Positions 6,874 to 14,780 of a stretch of DNA of 35,275 nt are shown here, in pieces (within the stretch, counting starts at the first letter, position 1; each line of letters begins with the position of its first letter). The notes beneath the pieces were generated by a model. The model was not told the origin of the DNA and ran no database searches. It was given only the letters and a program-made list of their open reading frames with translations. The DNA is from an uncultured bacterium (GTDB lineage Bacteria; Desulfobacterota; Binatia; HRBIN30; CADEER01): assembly GCA_902826395.1 (NCBI GenBank), contig CADEER010000037.1, positions 1 to 35,275 of the forward strand, in the 5' to 3' direction. The position numbers and the translations under genes are program-made.

Positions 6874-8985
6874 TCAACCCGCGCACGGCGGGGCGACCGC
6901 AGGGGTCACCGGCGGCGACGGCCGCAGGAAGACCGGTTCGCCCCAATTGGCGTGATCGCAGTCGCGCCCGTCGCCGGCGTCGCCCGATACCAGGATCACC
7001 CGGCGAACGCCCTTGAGGTCGGCGGTGAGGCGTTGCGGCGGCGCTCCGGGTCGCATGACACCGCTCGACGCGAGGACCCGTCCGTTGGCGGTGGTGATCT
7101 CGAACAGGACACTCGCCTTCTCGCAGTTGGGGAAGGGGTCGGGCAGGCCGACGGTGGCGGCGATCGACGTCACGCCGCGCGGCACGGCGTAGGTGACCTC
7201 GGTTGGCGCGTGCATGCCGATGCCGCGCGCGAAGTCTTGATTGCCGATGCGCAGCGGTCCGCCGTTCCAGCTCTGATCGATGCGCGGTGCCTCGAAGTCG
7301 AAGCGTACGTCGAACGGCTCGAGATCGGAGAGCGGCACCACCGGTCCGCCGCGATCTCCCGGCGCGGCTGCCAGCCCGACCGACCGCGCCTCACCCTCGG
7401 GCAGCGAGAGCGCCGCGTACACCATTTCGTCGCCCTCTTTCTCGATTGCCGCCTGTACTTGCGGATGGCGCTTTTGCAGCTGGTCGAGATAGCGCGTGTG
7501 CTCGCCCATCAGAAAGATGAGCGCCGGCTGCTGCGTCTTGACGGAGAAGTCCAACAGGCCGCTGCGCCCGCTGACCTGGCCGAAGCGCCGCGAGCGATCG
7601 ACACACTCGATGTTGGGAGCGAGAAAGCGGCGCGTCTCGTAGTTGCAGCTCCAGCGCTCACTGAAGAAGTACACGCGGGTGCCGCTCGGCACGCCGGCGA
7701 GGAACTTCGAAGCAGTGCGGAGCTCGGGCGCGTATACCCAGCGCATCATTCGATCGTGCACGAACGGTCCGAAGTAGGTCTGGACGTTGATCCAGAACGC
7801 CGCCGTCACCGCCGCCGTGGCGAGGATCGCAACCGCCACCCGCGGCATCCGCCAGTCGCGCCGCGCCGACCACCGCGCCGCGAGCTCGAACGCCGTCGCC
7901 AGGGTCGTGGCCGCCAACATGACGATGAACGGCGACAGCGCGATGGTGCGGCGAAACGCTCCCGGACCGTCCGTGACCAGAGCGCCGATCGAGATCAGCG
8001 GCACGGCCACCAACATCAGAGCGGACAGCGGGCGGCGCCAGCGCAGCAGAGCGACCAGCACGCCGACCGAAGCGAGCCCCGTGGTGATCGGATCGACGAG
8101 CGGAATCTTGCCGACGCCGAAACCGTCACCGGCGTCGAAGCGTCCCTCGACGAACAATCCCTCCAGCCAGAACACCAGGCGCTCCTGGAGAATGACGAGA
8201 CGCGCCGGCCAGTCGGCACCGATCCATTTGGGCGTCACGAAGACCGACACCTGGCGGTGATGGCGGAAGTAGCCCTCGGCATCGGCCATGACGAAGCTGA
8301 TCATCGGCAGCGCCGCGATGACGGCGCCGACGACGAAGAGGACGGCGGCCCACACGACCGACAGGCGATCGCCGCGCCGCGACGACACGAAAGCGTAGAC
8401 GAACGGAATCGCATACAACGGCGTAGCCGTCGGATAAGCGTTGTAACTGTAGATGCCCAAACCCGCCACGAAGCCGGCCGCCAGCGCGTACAACGGCGAT
8501 CGCCGGCGCAGCGCGACTGCCTGCAGCCACAGTCCGGCCATCAGCATCGTCGTGCAGGAGACCAACATCATCCCCATTCGACTGGCGTGCAGATGCCACA
8601 ACAGGCCGGCCAGCAGAGCCGACGCGCACGACGCGAAGAACGGGCCTTCGTACTCGCGCGCGGTCAGATAGGTGAACAAGACCGCCAGCAGCCCGAGCGT
8701 CGCTATGCACAGACGAACCGTCCACACGTCGTCCGGCAGAAAGAGAAACAGTCCGGCGACCAGATAGATCGGTCCGGTCGGCTGTCCGAGAGCGGCCGGG
8801 ACGTACGGCCCGATCCATCCTTCTTGAAGCACCCGTCGGGCGTCGATACCCGTCCAGGCCTCGTCGCCGTGAAAGCCGGCTGGGATTTGGTCGAGATTCC
8901 ACCACCGCACCGCCGCCGCCGCGGCCAGGACGATCCAGAAGGGCAGACTCTGCAGCCGACCAGCGGCGACGGATTGCGTGGACAT
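6874..8985 (-). CDS. ArnT/PMT-like membrane glycosyltransferase with C-terminal NPCBM domain
   Basis: A 703-residue protein. Residues 1 to about 410 form a GT-C-type membrane domain with some 11 helices. The first periplasmic loop holds FHGDEAW, the acidic catalytic-type motif of GT39/GT83 enzymes that use polyprenyl-phosphate sugars, followed by GPYVPAALGQPTGPIY. A soluble region follows. The last 150 residues look like an NPCBM carbohydrate-binding module: WNGGPLRIGNQDFARGIGMH, then PTEVTYAVP, VLFEITTANG and a DHANWGEP ending. An ArnT-like enzyme with an NPCBM tail could bind the glycan it modifies. Donor and acceptor are unknown. The gene lies 150 bp after the dCMP deaminase gene and has no Shine-Dalgarno sequence. 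Confidence 0.85.
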   Translation of the reverse strand: MSTQSVAAGRLQSLPFWIVLAAAAAVRWWNLDQIPAGFHGDEAWTGIDARRVLQEGWIGPYVPAALGQPTGPIYLVAGLFLFLPDDVWTVRLCIATLGLLAVLFTYLTAREYEGPFFASCASALLAGLLWHLHASRMGMMLVSCTTMLMAGLWLQAVALRRRSPLYALAAGFVAGLGIYSYNAYPTATPLYAIPFVYAFVSSRRGDRLSVVWAAVLFVVGAVIAALPMISFVMADAEGYFRHHRQVSVFVTPKWIGADWPARLVILQERLVFWLEGLFVEGRFDAGDGFGVGKIPLVDPITTGLASVGVLVALLRWRRPLSALMLVAVPLISIGALVTDGPGAFRRTIALSPFIVMLAATTLATAFELAARWSARRDWRMPRVAVAILATAAVTAAFWINVQTYFGPFVHDRMMRWVYAPELRTASKFLAGVPSGTRVYFFSERWSCNYETRRFLAPNIECVDRSRRFGQVSGRSGLLDFSVKTQQPALIFLMGEHTRYLDQLQKRHPQVQAAIEKEGDEMVYAALSLPEGEARSVGLAAAPGDRGGPVVPLSDLEPFDVRFDFEAPRIDQSWNGGPLRIGNQDFARGIGMHAPTEVTYAVPRGVTSIAATVGLPDPFPNCEKASVLFEITTANGRVLASSGVMRPGAPPQRLTADLKGVRRVILVSGDAGDGRDCDHANWGEPVFLRPSPPVTPAVAPPCAG

Positions 8986-8998
8986 AACCAGATGCGGC

Positions 8999-9027
8999 TC
9001 GATAACAAACTAAATTTGTTTGCTCAA
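8999..9027 (-). promoter_or_regulatory. Possible promoter or operator of the glycosyltransferase gene
   Basis: On the minus strand TTGAGC (9027-9022) and TATCGA (9004-8999) are 17 bp apart in an AT-rich island within otherwise GC-rich sequence. Between them AACAAA-CTAAA-TTTGTT (9004-9020) is an exact 6-bp inverted repeat. The predicted transcript would have a leader of only about 7 nt before ATG 8985, matching the absence of a Shine-Dalgarno sequence. The box matches are weak. Confidence 0.28.
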
Positions 9028-9135
9028 GCGAATTCCCGAGTGCGCCGGGCTGACGCCGCGGCCTGGGCCAGAGCCTCTCACGGCGGCGGCGGATGTCGCC
9101 AACGCGCCGCTCGGACGCGGGTTCCGGATCTCGAT

Positions 9136-9588
9136 TCAGGCGACCTGCACGAGCTCGACGTGCGGCGCGTAGCGCTGCAACTCTTCCAGCGTGTGAAGCT
9201 TGTATGGCTTTTCGTAGCAGATGCGCGTCACGCCGGTATTGAGCAGCAGCTTGAAACAGTGAATGCAGGGAGTGTGCGTGATGTAGATGTCGGCGCCGCG
9301 AATCGGTGAGCCGTTCTTCGCGGCCTGCGCGATGGCGTTCACCTCGGCGTGGATCGTGCGGAAGCAATTCTCCTCGACCTCGCCGCTCGGCGTCTGCGAC
9401 TTGTAGATCAGACAGCCGACATCGAGGCAGTGCGGCAGACCCGCCGGCGAGCCGTTGTAGCCCGTGGCCAGAATGCTGCGGTCGCGCACGATGACCGCGC
9501 CCACCTTGGCGCGCGTACAGGTCGAGCGCTCCGCGACCTGGCGGGTAATGGTCAGGAAGTATTGATCCCAGGAAGGCCGCTCGCTCAT
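9136..9588 (-). CDS. dCMP deaminase family protein (ComEB-like)
   Basis: A 150-residue cytoplasmic zinc-dependent deaminase. The zinc ligands are H80 in RTIHAEVNAI, with E82 as the proton shuttle, and the pair C108/C111 in HTPCIHCFK. GYNGSPAGLPHC and EENCFRTIHAE match dCMP deaminase or ComEB proteins, which make dUMP from dCMP for thymidylate synthesis. The start MSERPSWDQYF at 9588 fits the family; the frame stays open 12 codons further to 9624. It starts 48 bp after the SGNH hydrolase stop, so transcription is probably shared, but the function is a nucleotide housekeeping one. Confidence 0.93.
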   Translation of the reverse strand: MSERPSWDQYFLTITRQVAERSTCTRAKVGAVIVRDRSILATGYNGSPAGLPHCLDVGCLIYKSQTPSGEVEENCFRTIHAEVNAIAQAAKNGSPIRGADIYITHTPCIHCFKLLLNTGVTRICYEKPYKLHTLEELQRYAPHVELVQVA

Positions 9589-9636
9589 GATCGCTACCTG
9601 CCGTGAGGTGCGAAGCAAGGTCAAGGGGGGAACTGA

Positions 9637-11313
9637 CTACGGCGTCGGGCTCGGCTCCTGCCCGACGACGATGCCGCGGACGGCGTCGGCGACCTGCTCG
9701 GCTAGGATGCGATTGCCGAGCGGAGTCAGATGCCCGAAGTCGCCGGCGAACAGATCGGTGAACAGATCGGTCGCCGGACGGCCGAGCAGGGCGCTCTTGA
9801 ACGTCTCTTCGTTGTCGACGAAGACGACGTCGGCTGGCCACTCGAGCAGTCGCTCGAGCGGCTCGACGCGGCGCATGGGGTACTGCACCGCGACTAGTGG
9901 AATGCCGCGTTCGCGCAGTAGGGCGAGAACCGCGCGGTAGTTCTCGCGCGTCACCGGATTGTCGACGACCGCGAGGAACTCCTCGATCTCCCGATGATAC
10001 GATTCGGCGGCCTGTCGATTGCCCGCCTGCCATTGCAGGATCGCCAACTGGCCGATGGCGCTGAGGCGGAGGCTGGCCCGCTGCGGATCGACCGTCGTCG
10101 CCAACGCCTCGAGCTCTCGCGTCGCTTGTTCCACATCGCCGTTCGCAATGCTCTGCGACGCCGCCAGCAGTCTCAGGCCGACGAAGCCGGCCGCCATCTC
10201 TTCCGCGGGTCTGACGAACCATCGCCGCGGACCTTCCGACGGGAAGTCGCCGGTGGCCGCGGTCAGCGCGCTGATGAGCGCAGTGAAGAGAGGGGTGCGG
10301 GTCGCAGGCAGCCCGGCGAGAACGGCGGCGAGCAGCGGGTCGGCGGCAATGGCGCGCCGATACCGCTCACCCGCCTCTTTCTCCTTCCCCGCTGCCAGCA
10401 ATGCGCCGCCCTCGATCACCACCGCGACGACGTTCTCGGGGTCGGCGCCAACCGCCTGCCGGGCCAGAGTCAAAGCGGCGTCGATCTGCTCCTGGCGCAG
10501 TGCCAACAAGGCGCGCGCCGCGATGGCGTTGGCGTCCCGTGGATACAGCTCCAGCACTTCTCTCAGCGCTGCGATCGATTGCTCGTGCGTATCGAACGAG
10601 TGGGCGAGCACGGCACCCGGCTCTGTCTTCATGATCCTCGCGTAGATCTCCTGGGCGCTCTGCGACTCGCCGAGGCGAGCCCGGGCTTCGGCCAGGATCA
10701 GCCACGGTCGCGGATCTTCGGGCGCGAGCCGAATCGCGCGATCGGCCAGATCGGCGGCGACCGCGGGCCAGGTCTTGGTGACCAAGGCGGCGCGTTCCAT
10801 CAATCGCCACGGATCCTCTTCCCGATTCTGACTGCGCCAGGTGTGGTAGAGCATCTTCGCCAGCTTCCAGATGCGCAGGCGGCCTCCGACCTGAAATCCC
10901 GGATCGCTCAGTGGGCCGTCGTTGATGCCCATCATGATCACGACGATGTGCGGCTGCACCTTGTCGAGGTGTTCCGGCAGCTTGGCGCGGATGACGTCGC
11001 TGGTGGTGGCGATCACGCCGTAGTTGAAGACCCGGAAGGCCGCGGCGCCGGCCGCGCGCGTGTTGAGGATCGCTTCCAATTGGCTCGGATAGGACGCTTT
11101 GCCCTGCGCGAGTCCGGCGGTGGTCGATTCGCCGAGACAGAGAATCCGATAGGTGCCCCTGGACTCGATGGCCACGTGCGGCGCCGCTTCCTGGCGACGA
11201 TGATAGATGCTGCCCGCGGCGCGGAGAGCGACTTCCATAAACGCGAGGGCCGCGGTGCATCCCAGCAGCACCAAGGCGCCACGCACCAGCCATTCTCTCG
11301 ATCGCCGCGACAT
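9637..11313 (-). CDS. SGNH/GDSL-type hydrolase with a large TPR insertion
   Basis: A 558-residue protein with an N-terminal membrane anchor (about residues 10-30). The SGNH blocks are complete but split. Block I is LCLGESTTAG with nucleophile S63, block II is NYG (G99), block III is MGINDG (N131), and block V is DFGHLTPLGNR with D525 and H528. Between blocks III and V, about residues 165-400 form TPR-like helical pairs (for example DRAIRLAPEDPRPWLILAEA and ALTLARQAVGADPENVVAV). SGNH enzymes act on acyl or acetyl esters, often of extracellular polysaccharides. The anchor suggests periplasmic action. It sits downstream of the M50 protease gene (57 bp) and upstream of the dCMP deaminase gene. 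The substrate is unknown. Confidence 0.88.
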   Translation of the reverse strand: MSRRSREWLVRGALVLLGCTAALAFMEVALRAAGSIYHRRQEAAPHVAIESRGTYRILCLGESTTAGLAQGKASYPSQLEAILNTRAAGAAAFRVFNYGVIATTSDVIRAKLPEHLDKVQPHIVVIMMGINDGPLSDPGFQVGGRLRIWKLAKMLYHTWRSQNREEDPWRLMERAALVTKTWPAVAADLADRAIRLAPEDPRPWLILAEARARLGESQSAQEIYARIMKTEPGAVLAHSFDTHEQSIAALREVLELYPRDANAIAARALLALRQEQIDAALTLARQAVGADPENVVAVVIEGGALLAAGKEKEAGERYRRAIAADPLLAAVLAGLPATRTPLFTALISALTAATGDFPSEGPRRWFVRPAEEMAAGFVGLRLLAASQSIANGDVEQATRELEALATTVDPQRASLRLSAIGQLAILQWQAGNRQAAESYHREIEEFLAVVDNPVTRENYRAVLALLRERGIPLVAVQYPMRRVEPLERLLEWPADVVFVDNEETFKSALLGRPATDLFTDLFAGDFGHLTPLGNRILAEQVADAVRGIVVGQEPSPTP

Positions 11314-11370
11314 CGGTGCGTCAGAAACGATCGGTGATACCGAGCACGACTGCGACGCTCCGGCGTCGGG

Positions 11371-12321
11371 TCACGCTTCGATCAAGGGCGCCGCGGGAAT
11401 GATGATCGGTTCCGGCCGCTCGAACATCGGCTCGGGCATGAACACCAGAGCGAACATCGCCACGGTGAGCGCGGCGAGCGCGATGCGTCCGCGGTTGAGC
11501 GGCCGCTGCGCATCTTCGGTGCGCGGATGCTTGAAGCCGATCAGGGTCAGCAGCGCCACCCAAACGATCCAGCCCGGCCACCCTCCGACTCCGAGGATGA
11601 GCAGCGCGACGATTGCGCCGCGCGAAATCCAGCGGTGCCAGACCTCGCCAAGCAGCGCATATACGACGTGGCCGCCGTCGAGCTGGCCGACCGGCAACAG
11701 ATTGAGCGCCGTCACCAGAAAGCCCACCCAGGCCGCCAACGCGACGGGATGCAGGTTGACGGTAGCCTGCGCGGGATCGACACCGAGGATCCACCACTGC
11801 AAGTTGCGCATCAGCATCGAGTCGCCGAGAAACAATCCCGACATCTCGGATTCCGGCGTCGGAATGACATCCGACATCTGCAGGCCGAGGATCATCGCCG
11901 GCACCGCGACCAGGAAGCCGCACCAAGGTCCGGCAGCGCCGATATCGAACAACGCCCGGCGATCGCGCGGCACGTCGCGCATGCGGATGAATGCGCCGAA
12001 CGTGCCGATGAAGAAGATCGGCGGCGCAGGTATGAAATAGGGCAACGTCGCGTCGACGCGATGGGCACGCGCCAGCGCGTAGTGGCCGAGCTCGTGTGCG
12101 ACGAGGATCGACATCAGCGTCACGGCGTACGGCAGGCCGACGGTGATCGAAGCGAAGTCGCCCAACAGATCGACTCCCTGACTGAAGGCGCTCGCGGCAG
12201 CGGCGGAGACGAAGGTCGCCGCGAACAGCGCTATGTGGACGCCGACCCGGGTCCGCTCCGCGTTGCGACGCCGCCTGTAGAGAGCACGCTCGCCGGGATA
12301 GAAATCGTCTCCCGCGCTCAT
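11371..12321 (-). CDS. Site-2 protease family (M50) membrane metalloprotease
   Basis: A 316-residue integral membrane protein. HELGH (residues 76-80) binds zinc. LNLLPVGQLDGGH supplies the third ligand, D215, in the usual NxxPxxxLDGG pattern. PAPPIFFIGTFGAFIRM after the first core helices is typical of the EGY/YdjP-like branch, which lacks a PDZ domain. Such enzymes cleave substrates within the membrane and often act in stress or envelope signalling. The start at 12321 (MSAGDDFYPGE) is preferred; the frame is open to a GTG at 12351. It lies 60 bp downstream of the SAM hydroxide adenosyltransferase gene in the same direction. No anti-sigma factor or other obvious substrate is encoded nearby. 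Confidence 0.9.
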   Translation of the reverse strand: MSAGDDFYPGERALYRRRRNAERTRVGVHIALFAATFVSAAAASAFSQGVDLLGDFASITVGLPYAVTLMSILVAHELGHYALARAHRVDATLPYFIPAPPIFFIGTFGAFIRMRDVPRDRRALFDIGAAGPWCGFLVAVPAMILGLQMSDVIPTPESEMSGLFLGDSMLMRNLQWWILGVDPAQATVNLHPVALAAWVGFLVTALNLLPVGQLDGGHVVYALLGEVWHRWISRGAIVALLILGVGGWPGWIVWVALLTLIGFKHPRTEDAQRPLNRGRIALAALTVAMFALVFMPEPMFERPEPIIIPAAPLIEA

Positions 12322-12381
12322 GCCTCTGAGTCTGCTGCCTGGAAAGCTCACTGTTTGGAAAATGTAGAGAGTGCGTAGGCT

Positions 12382-13203
12382 TTATCCGGAGCGCCGGCTC
12401 AGCGTCAAAGCCGCGCCGACGCCACAGCCGAGCGCGAGCGCGGCGCTGCCGCCGTTGCTCGCGATCTCGACGGTGCCCCAGCTTCCCTCGAGGGCGACGA
12501 TCTCGCCTGACGGAACATCGGAGTACGACGCCGACAGGCCGGCGACCCGGCGTCCCGCGACGTCCACCCATACGTCACCCAATCCGGCGGCCGCGATGTT
12601 GGAGATCAAGTTGCCGAAGCGATCGACGTACAAGACCGAGCCCACGGCCTCGCCGCGTTGGTCGGCCGACACGACTCCCGCGAATCCCGGCACCGACAGC
12701 GCGCGGGGGTTCTCCAGACGCGGGCCGACGCTAGCGGGCGCGCCGCCATTGGCCAGATGGCCGGCGATCGGCGCGAAGATGTCGCGCCCGTGGAAGGTGC
12801 GGCTGACCGGCTTCAAAAACAGGTCCTCGGCCGTGATGCGCCGGATCTCGCGCAGCCCCAGCAGCTCCCAGCTCGGCTGCAGAAGGCCGTTGTCGGGCCC
12901 GACCAACACGGCGCGTTCGGTGATCGCGACGATCGGAGCGCGATCGCTCCCGACGCCGGGATCGACGACCGCCAAATGCACCGTGCCGTCGGGGAAGTAG
13001 TCGACGGCGCTGCGCAACAGCAACGCCCCCGCCACCACCGACTGCGGCGGCACCTCGTGCGTCAGGTCGACGAGTCGCGCCTGCGGCGCAACACTCAGAA
13101 CGACGCCGCGCATGATACCCGCATACGCGTCGCTGCTGCCGAAGTCGGAGAGCAACGTGACGATGCCGCTCGGCCGCCACTCGGCGCTCCGCACCGGCGT
13201 CAC
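12382..13203 (-). CDS. SAM hydroxide adenosyltransferase (DUF62 family)
   Basis: A 273-residue cytoplasmic enzyme of the chlorinase/fluorinase fold. VTLLSDFGSSDAYAGIMRG near the N-terminus carries the SAM-binding Asp (D20). VDLTHEVPP, HLAVVDPGVGSDRAPI, VGPDNGLLQP and FHGRDIFAPIAGHLANG are the expected family motifs, with the D-R-H set used to activate water. SVLYVDRFGNLISNI begins the C-terminal domain. The reaction is SAM plus water giving adenosine and methionine. A halogenase role is unlikely because the hydrolase motifs are intact. The start is GTG at 13203, which overlaps the ankyrin gene's TGA as GTGA, a sign of translational coupling. Confidence 0.93.
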   Translation of the reverse strand: MTPVRSAEWRPSGIVTLLSDFGSSDAYAGIMRGVVLSVAPQARLVDLTHEVPPQSVVAGALLLRSAVDYFPDGTVHLAVVDPGVGSDRAPIVAITERAVLVGPDNGLLQPSWELLGLREIRRITAEDLFLKPVSRTFHGRDIFAPIAGHLANGGAPASVGPRLENPRALSVPGFAGVVSADQRGEAVGSVLYVDRFGNLISNIAAAGLGDVWVDVAGRRVAGLSASYSDVPSGEIVALEGSWGTVEIASNGGSAALALGCGVGAALTLSRRSG

Positions 13204-14063
13204 GGCGGAGCTCCCGAACCGGGTTCTCCGCCGGCCGGCGCCTCGCCGAGCACGGTGAGGACGTCTTCGTGCTCCCAGAATCGCGCGATGTCGACGACGG
13301 TCTCGTTCTCGACGTTGCGCAGCGAGCGGTCGGCGCCGCGCGCCAGCAGCGTGATGACGGTATCGGGTTGATCGTTGACGGCGGCCAGCATCAGCGCCGA
13401 CATTCGGTTCTTGCCCTGGAAGTCGATCGCGGCGCCGCGATCGAGCAGCAGTGTCACCAACTCGGTGAAGCCGCCCGCCGCGGCTGTGAGCAACGGCGCC
13501 CAGCCGACCTGACTCGCGGCGTTGGGGTTCGCGCCCGCGTCGAGCAGCAGCCTCGCGACCGGGGTGTGGCCTTTCACCGAGGCTGCAATCAGAGCCGTCA
13601 CTCCGTCGTTGTCGGCCGCCTCGACCGCGGCGCCGCGCCCGAGCAGGACGGCGACGACATCGGCGTAACCATTGCCGGCAGCGCGAATCAGCGCCGTCGG
13701 CCCGAGCCGGTCGCGCGCGTTCACTTCGGCACCCGCGGCGAGCAACCTCTCCACCATGTCGACCCGGCCCGCGAAAGCCGCCGCGATGAGGGGCGTCCAC
13801 CCGTCGCCGTTGCGGCTATCGACGGGAGTCCCGCCGGCGAGCAGCGCTTCGACCGCCTGCAGGTCGCCGCGCGCGGCCGCGTCGACCAGGCCCACCGATG
13901 CATCGTCCGGTGTCGCGGCTGACACCGCCCCAGCCGTCGCCGGAACCAATGCGGTGGCGCCGGCCGGCGGGGATGCCGGTGGCGCTGCCGCGGGCGGGGA
14001 GTCGGAACAGGCACCGGCGAGCGACAGTAAGGCGAAAACGGCGATCCGGAGTATGTGTCCCAT
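13200..14063 (-). CDS. Ankyrin-repeat lipoprotein
   Basis: A 287-residue protein. The start at 14063 gives MGHILRIAVFALLSLAGAC, a lipoprotein signal with C19 as the likely acylation site. A Pro/Ala-rich linker follows (about residues 20-55). Residues 56 to about 275 hold roughly six ankyrin repeats, with consensus turns such as DGWTPLIAAAFAGRVDMVER and LGPTALIRAAGNGYADVV. The C-terminus is Gly/Pro-rich. Ankyrin repeats bind protein partners, here presumably in the periplasm. Its stop overlaps the start of the SAM hydroxide adenosyltransferase gene, so the two are co-translated, although one is exported and one cytoplasmic. A possible earlier ATG at 14123 would bury the signal peptide. Confidence 0.9.
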   Translation of the reverse strand: MGHILRIAVFALLSLAGACSDSPPAAAPPASPPAGATALVPATAGAVSAATPDDASVGLVDAAARGDLQAVEALLAGGTPVDSRNGDGWTPLIAAAFAGRVDMVERLLAAGAEVNARDRLGPTALIRAAGNGYADVVAVLLGRGAAVEAADNDGVTALIAASVKGHTPVARLLLDAGANPNAASQVGWAPLLTAAAGGFTELVTLLLDRGAAIDFQGKNRMSALMLAAVNDQPDTVITLLARGADRSLRNVENETVVDIARFWEHEDVLTVLGEAPAGGEPGSGAPP

Positions 14064-14245
14064 GCGGCCTCGAGCGGTTTCCGACCGTAGCCAGCGCCCC
14101 GGGGGGGTCGCAAGCGCGATCACTCCGCAGGATCGTCAGCGGCGCGACAGGGGCGGATCTCAAACGGCCCGAATGAACACCAAAAAGGCAGGGCCGGGTC
14201 GCGGGATCGCTCGATTCGCGGCCCCACCACGCCCCGGAAATCTCC

Positions 14246-14275
14246 TTGACTTCGCGCGCGAGCGCATAGCATAGC
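14246..14275 (+). promoter_or_regulatory. Candidate sigma-70-type promoter for the CYKVK protein
   Basis: TTGACT (14246-14251, 5 of 6 to the -35 consensus) is followed after 18 bp by CATAGC (14270-14275). TAGCAT at 15 bp spacing is an alternative. The start codon is about 55 bp downstream of the -10 region. It lies in the divergent gap between the ankyrin gene and the CYKVK gene. Confidence 0.42.
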
Positions 14276-14330
14276 TTCAAAACTGCCTCGCCGGCGCATG
14301 TGTGCAAACGGGGCCATTGCAGGGGGAAAC

Positions 14331-14732
14331 ATGATGCAGCTTCTTTCGGTTTTCGCGGTCGTTGCCGCGTTGGTATTCGGGGCGAGCCCGGCCGCAGCCC
14401 AGTTCAACCTCGACCACTACAAGTGTTACAAGGTCAAGGATTTGAAGAACCCGAAGTTCGTGAAGAGCTCGGTGTCGTTGACCGACCAGTTCGGGATCAA
14501 CGACGGCATCTTCGAGGCCAAGAAGCCGTTCATGTTCTGCAACCCCGTCGACAAGAACGGCGAGGGCATCCTCAACGACGACGACCACCTCACCTGTTAC
14601 AAGGTGAAGGGTCCGCGACTGGCGCCGAACGATCGGCCGCACGTCCAGATCGTCAACCAACTCGGGACGCTGCAGTTGGAAGCCAAGAAGGCACACCTGC
14701 TCTGCGTGCCGGCGACCAAGACCGACATCTGA
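14331..14732 (+). CDS. Small secreted protein with two CYKVK repeats
   Basis: A 133-residue protein with a Sec signal peptide (about residues 1-24, ending SPAAA-Q). The mature part is an internal duplication. LDHYKCYKVKDL, then SVSLTDQFG, FEAKKPFMFCNPV is echoed by DHLTCYKVKGP, then VQIVNQLG, LEAKKAHLLCVPA. Four cysteines sit at matching positions, one pair per repeat, suggesting two disulfide-bonded modules. AGGGGG at 14321-14326 precedes ATG 14331 at a good distance. I associate this CYKVK module with secreted proteins of Binatota-like deltaproteobacterial lineages, but I know no function for it. Confidence 0.85.
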   Translation: MMQLLSVFAVVAALVFGASPAAAQFNLDHYKCYKVKDLKNPKFVKSSVSLTDQFGINDGIFEAKKPFMFCNPVDKNGEGILNDDDHLTCYKVKGPRLAPNDRPHVQIVNQLGTLQLEAKKAHLLCVPATKTDI

Positions 14733-14780
14733 GACTCGCTTCGCTCGTAGGCTTAGGCTCGGGCGCAGGCTGAGGCTGGA

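Noticed and set aside
6952..9309. A 785-residue open frame antisense to the glycosyltransferase and dCMP deaminase genes
   Set aside because: Rich in Arg, His, Asp and Gln with no domain or hydrophobic pattern. It is an antisense frame kept open by high GC, and the minus-strand genes have clear motifs.
12382..13203. Fluorinase or chlorinase function for the DUF62-type enzyme
   Set aside because: The motifs (VDPGVGSDRAP, FHGRDIF) fit the SAM hydroxide adenosyltransferase group, and no halometabolite genes are nearby.
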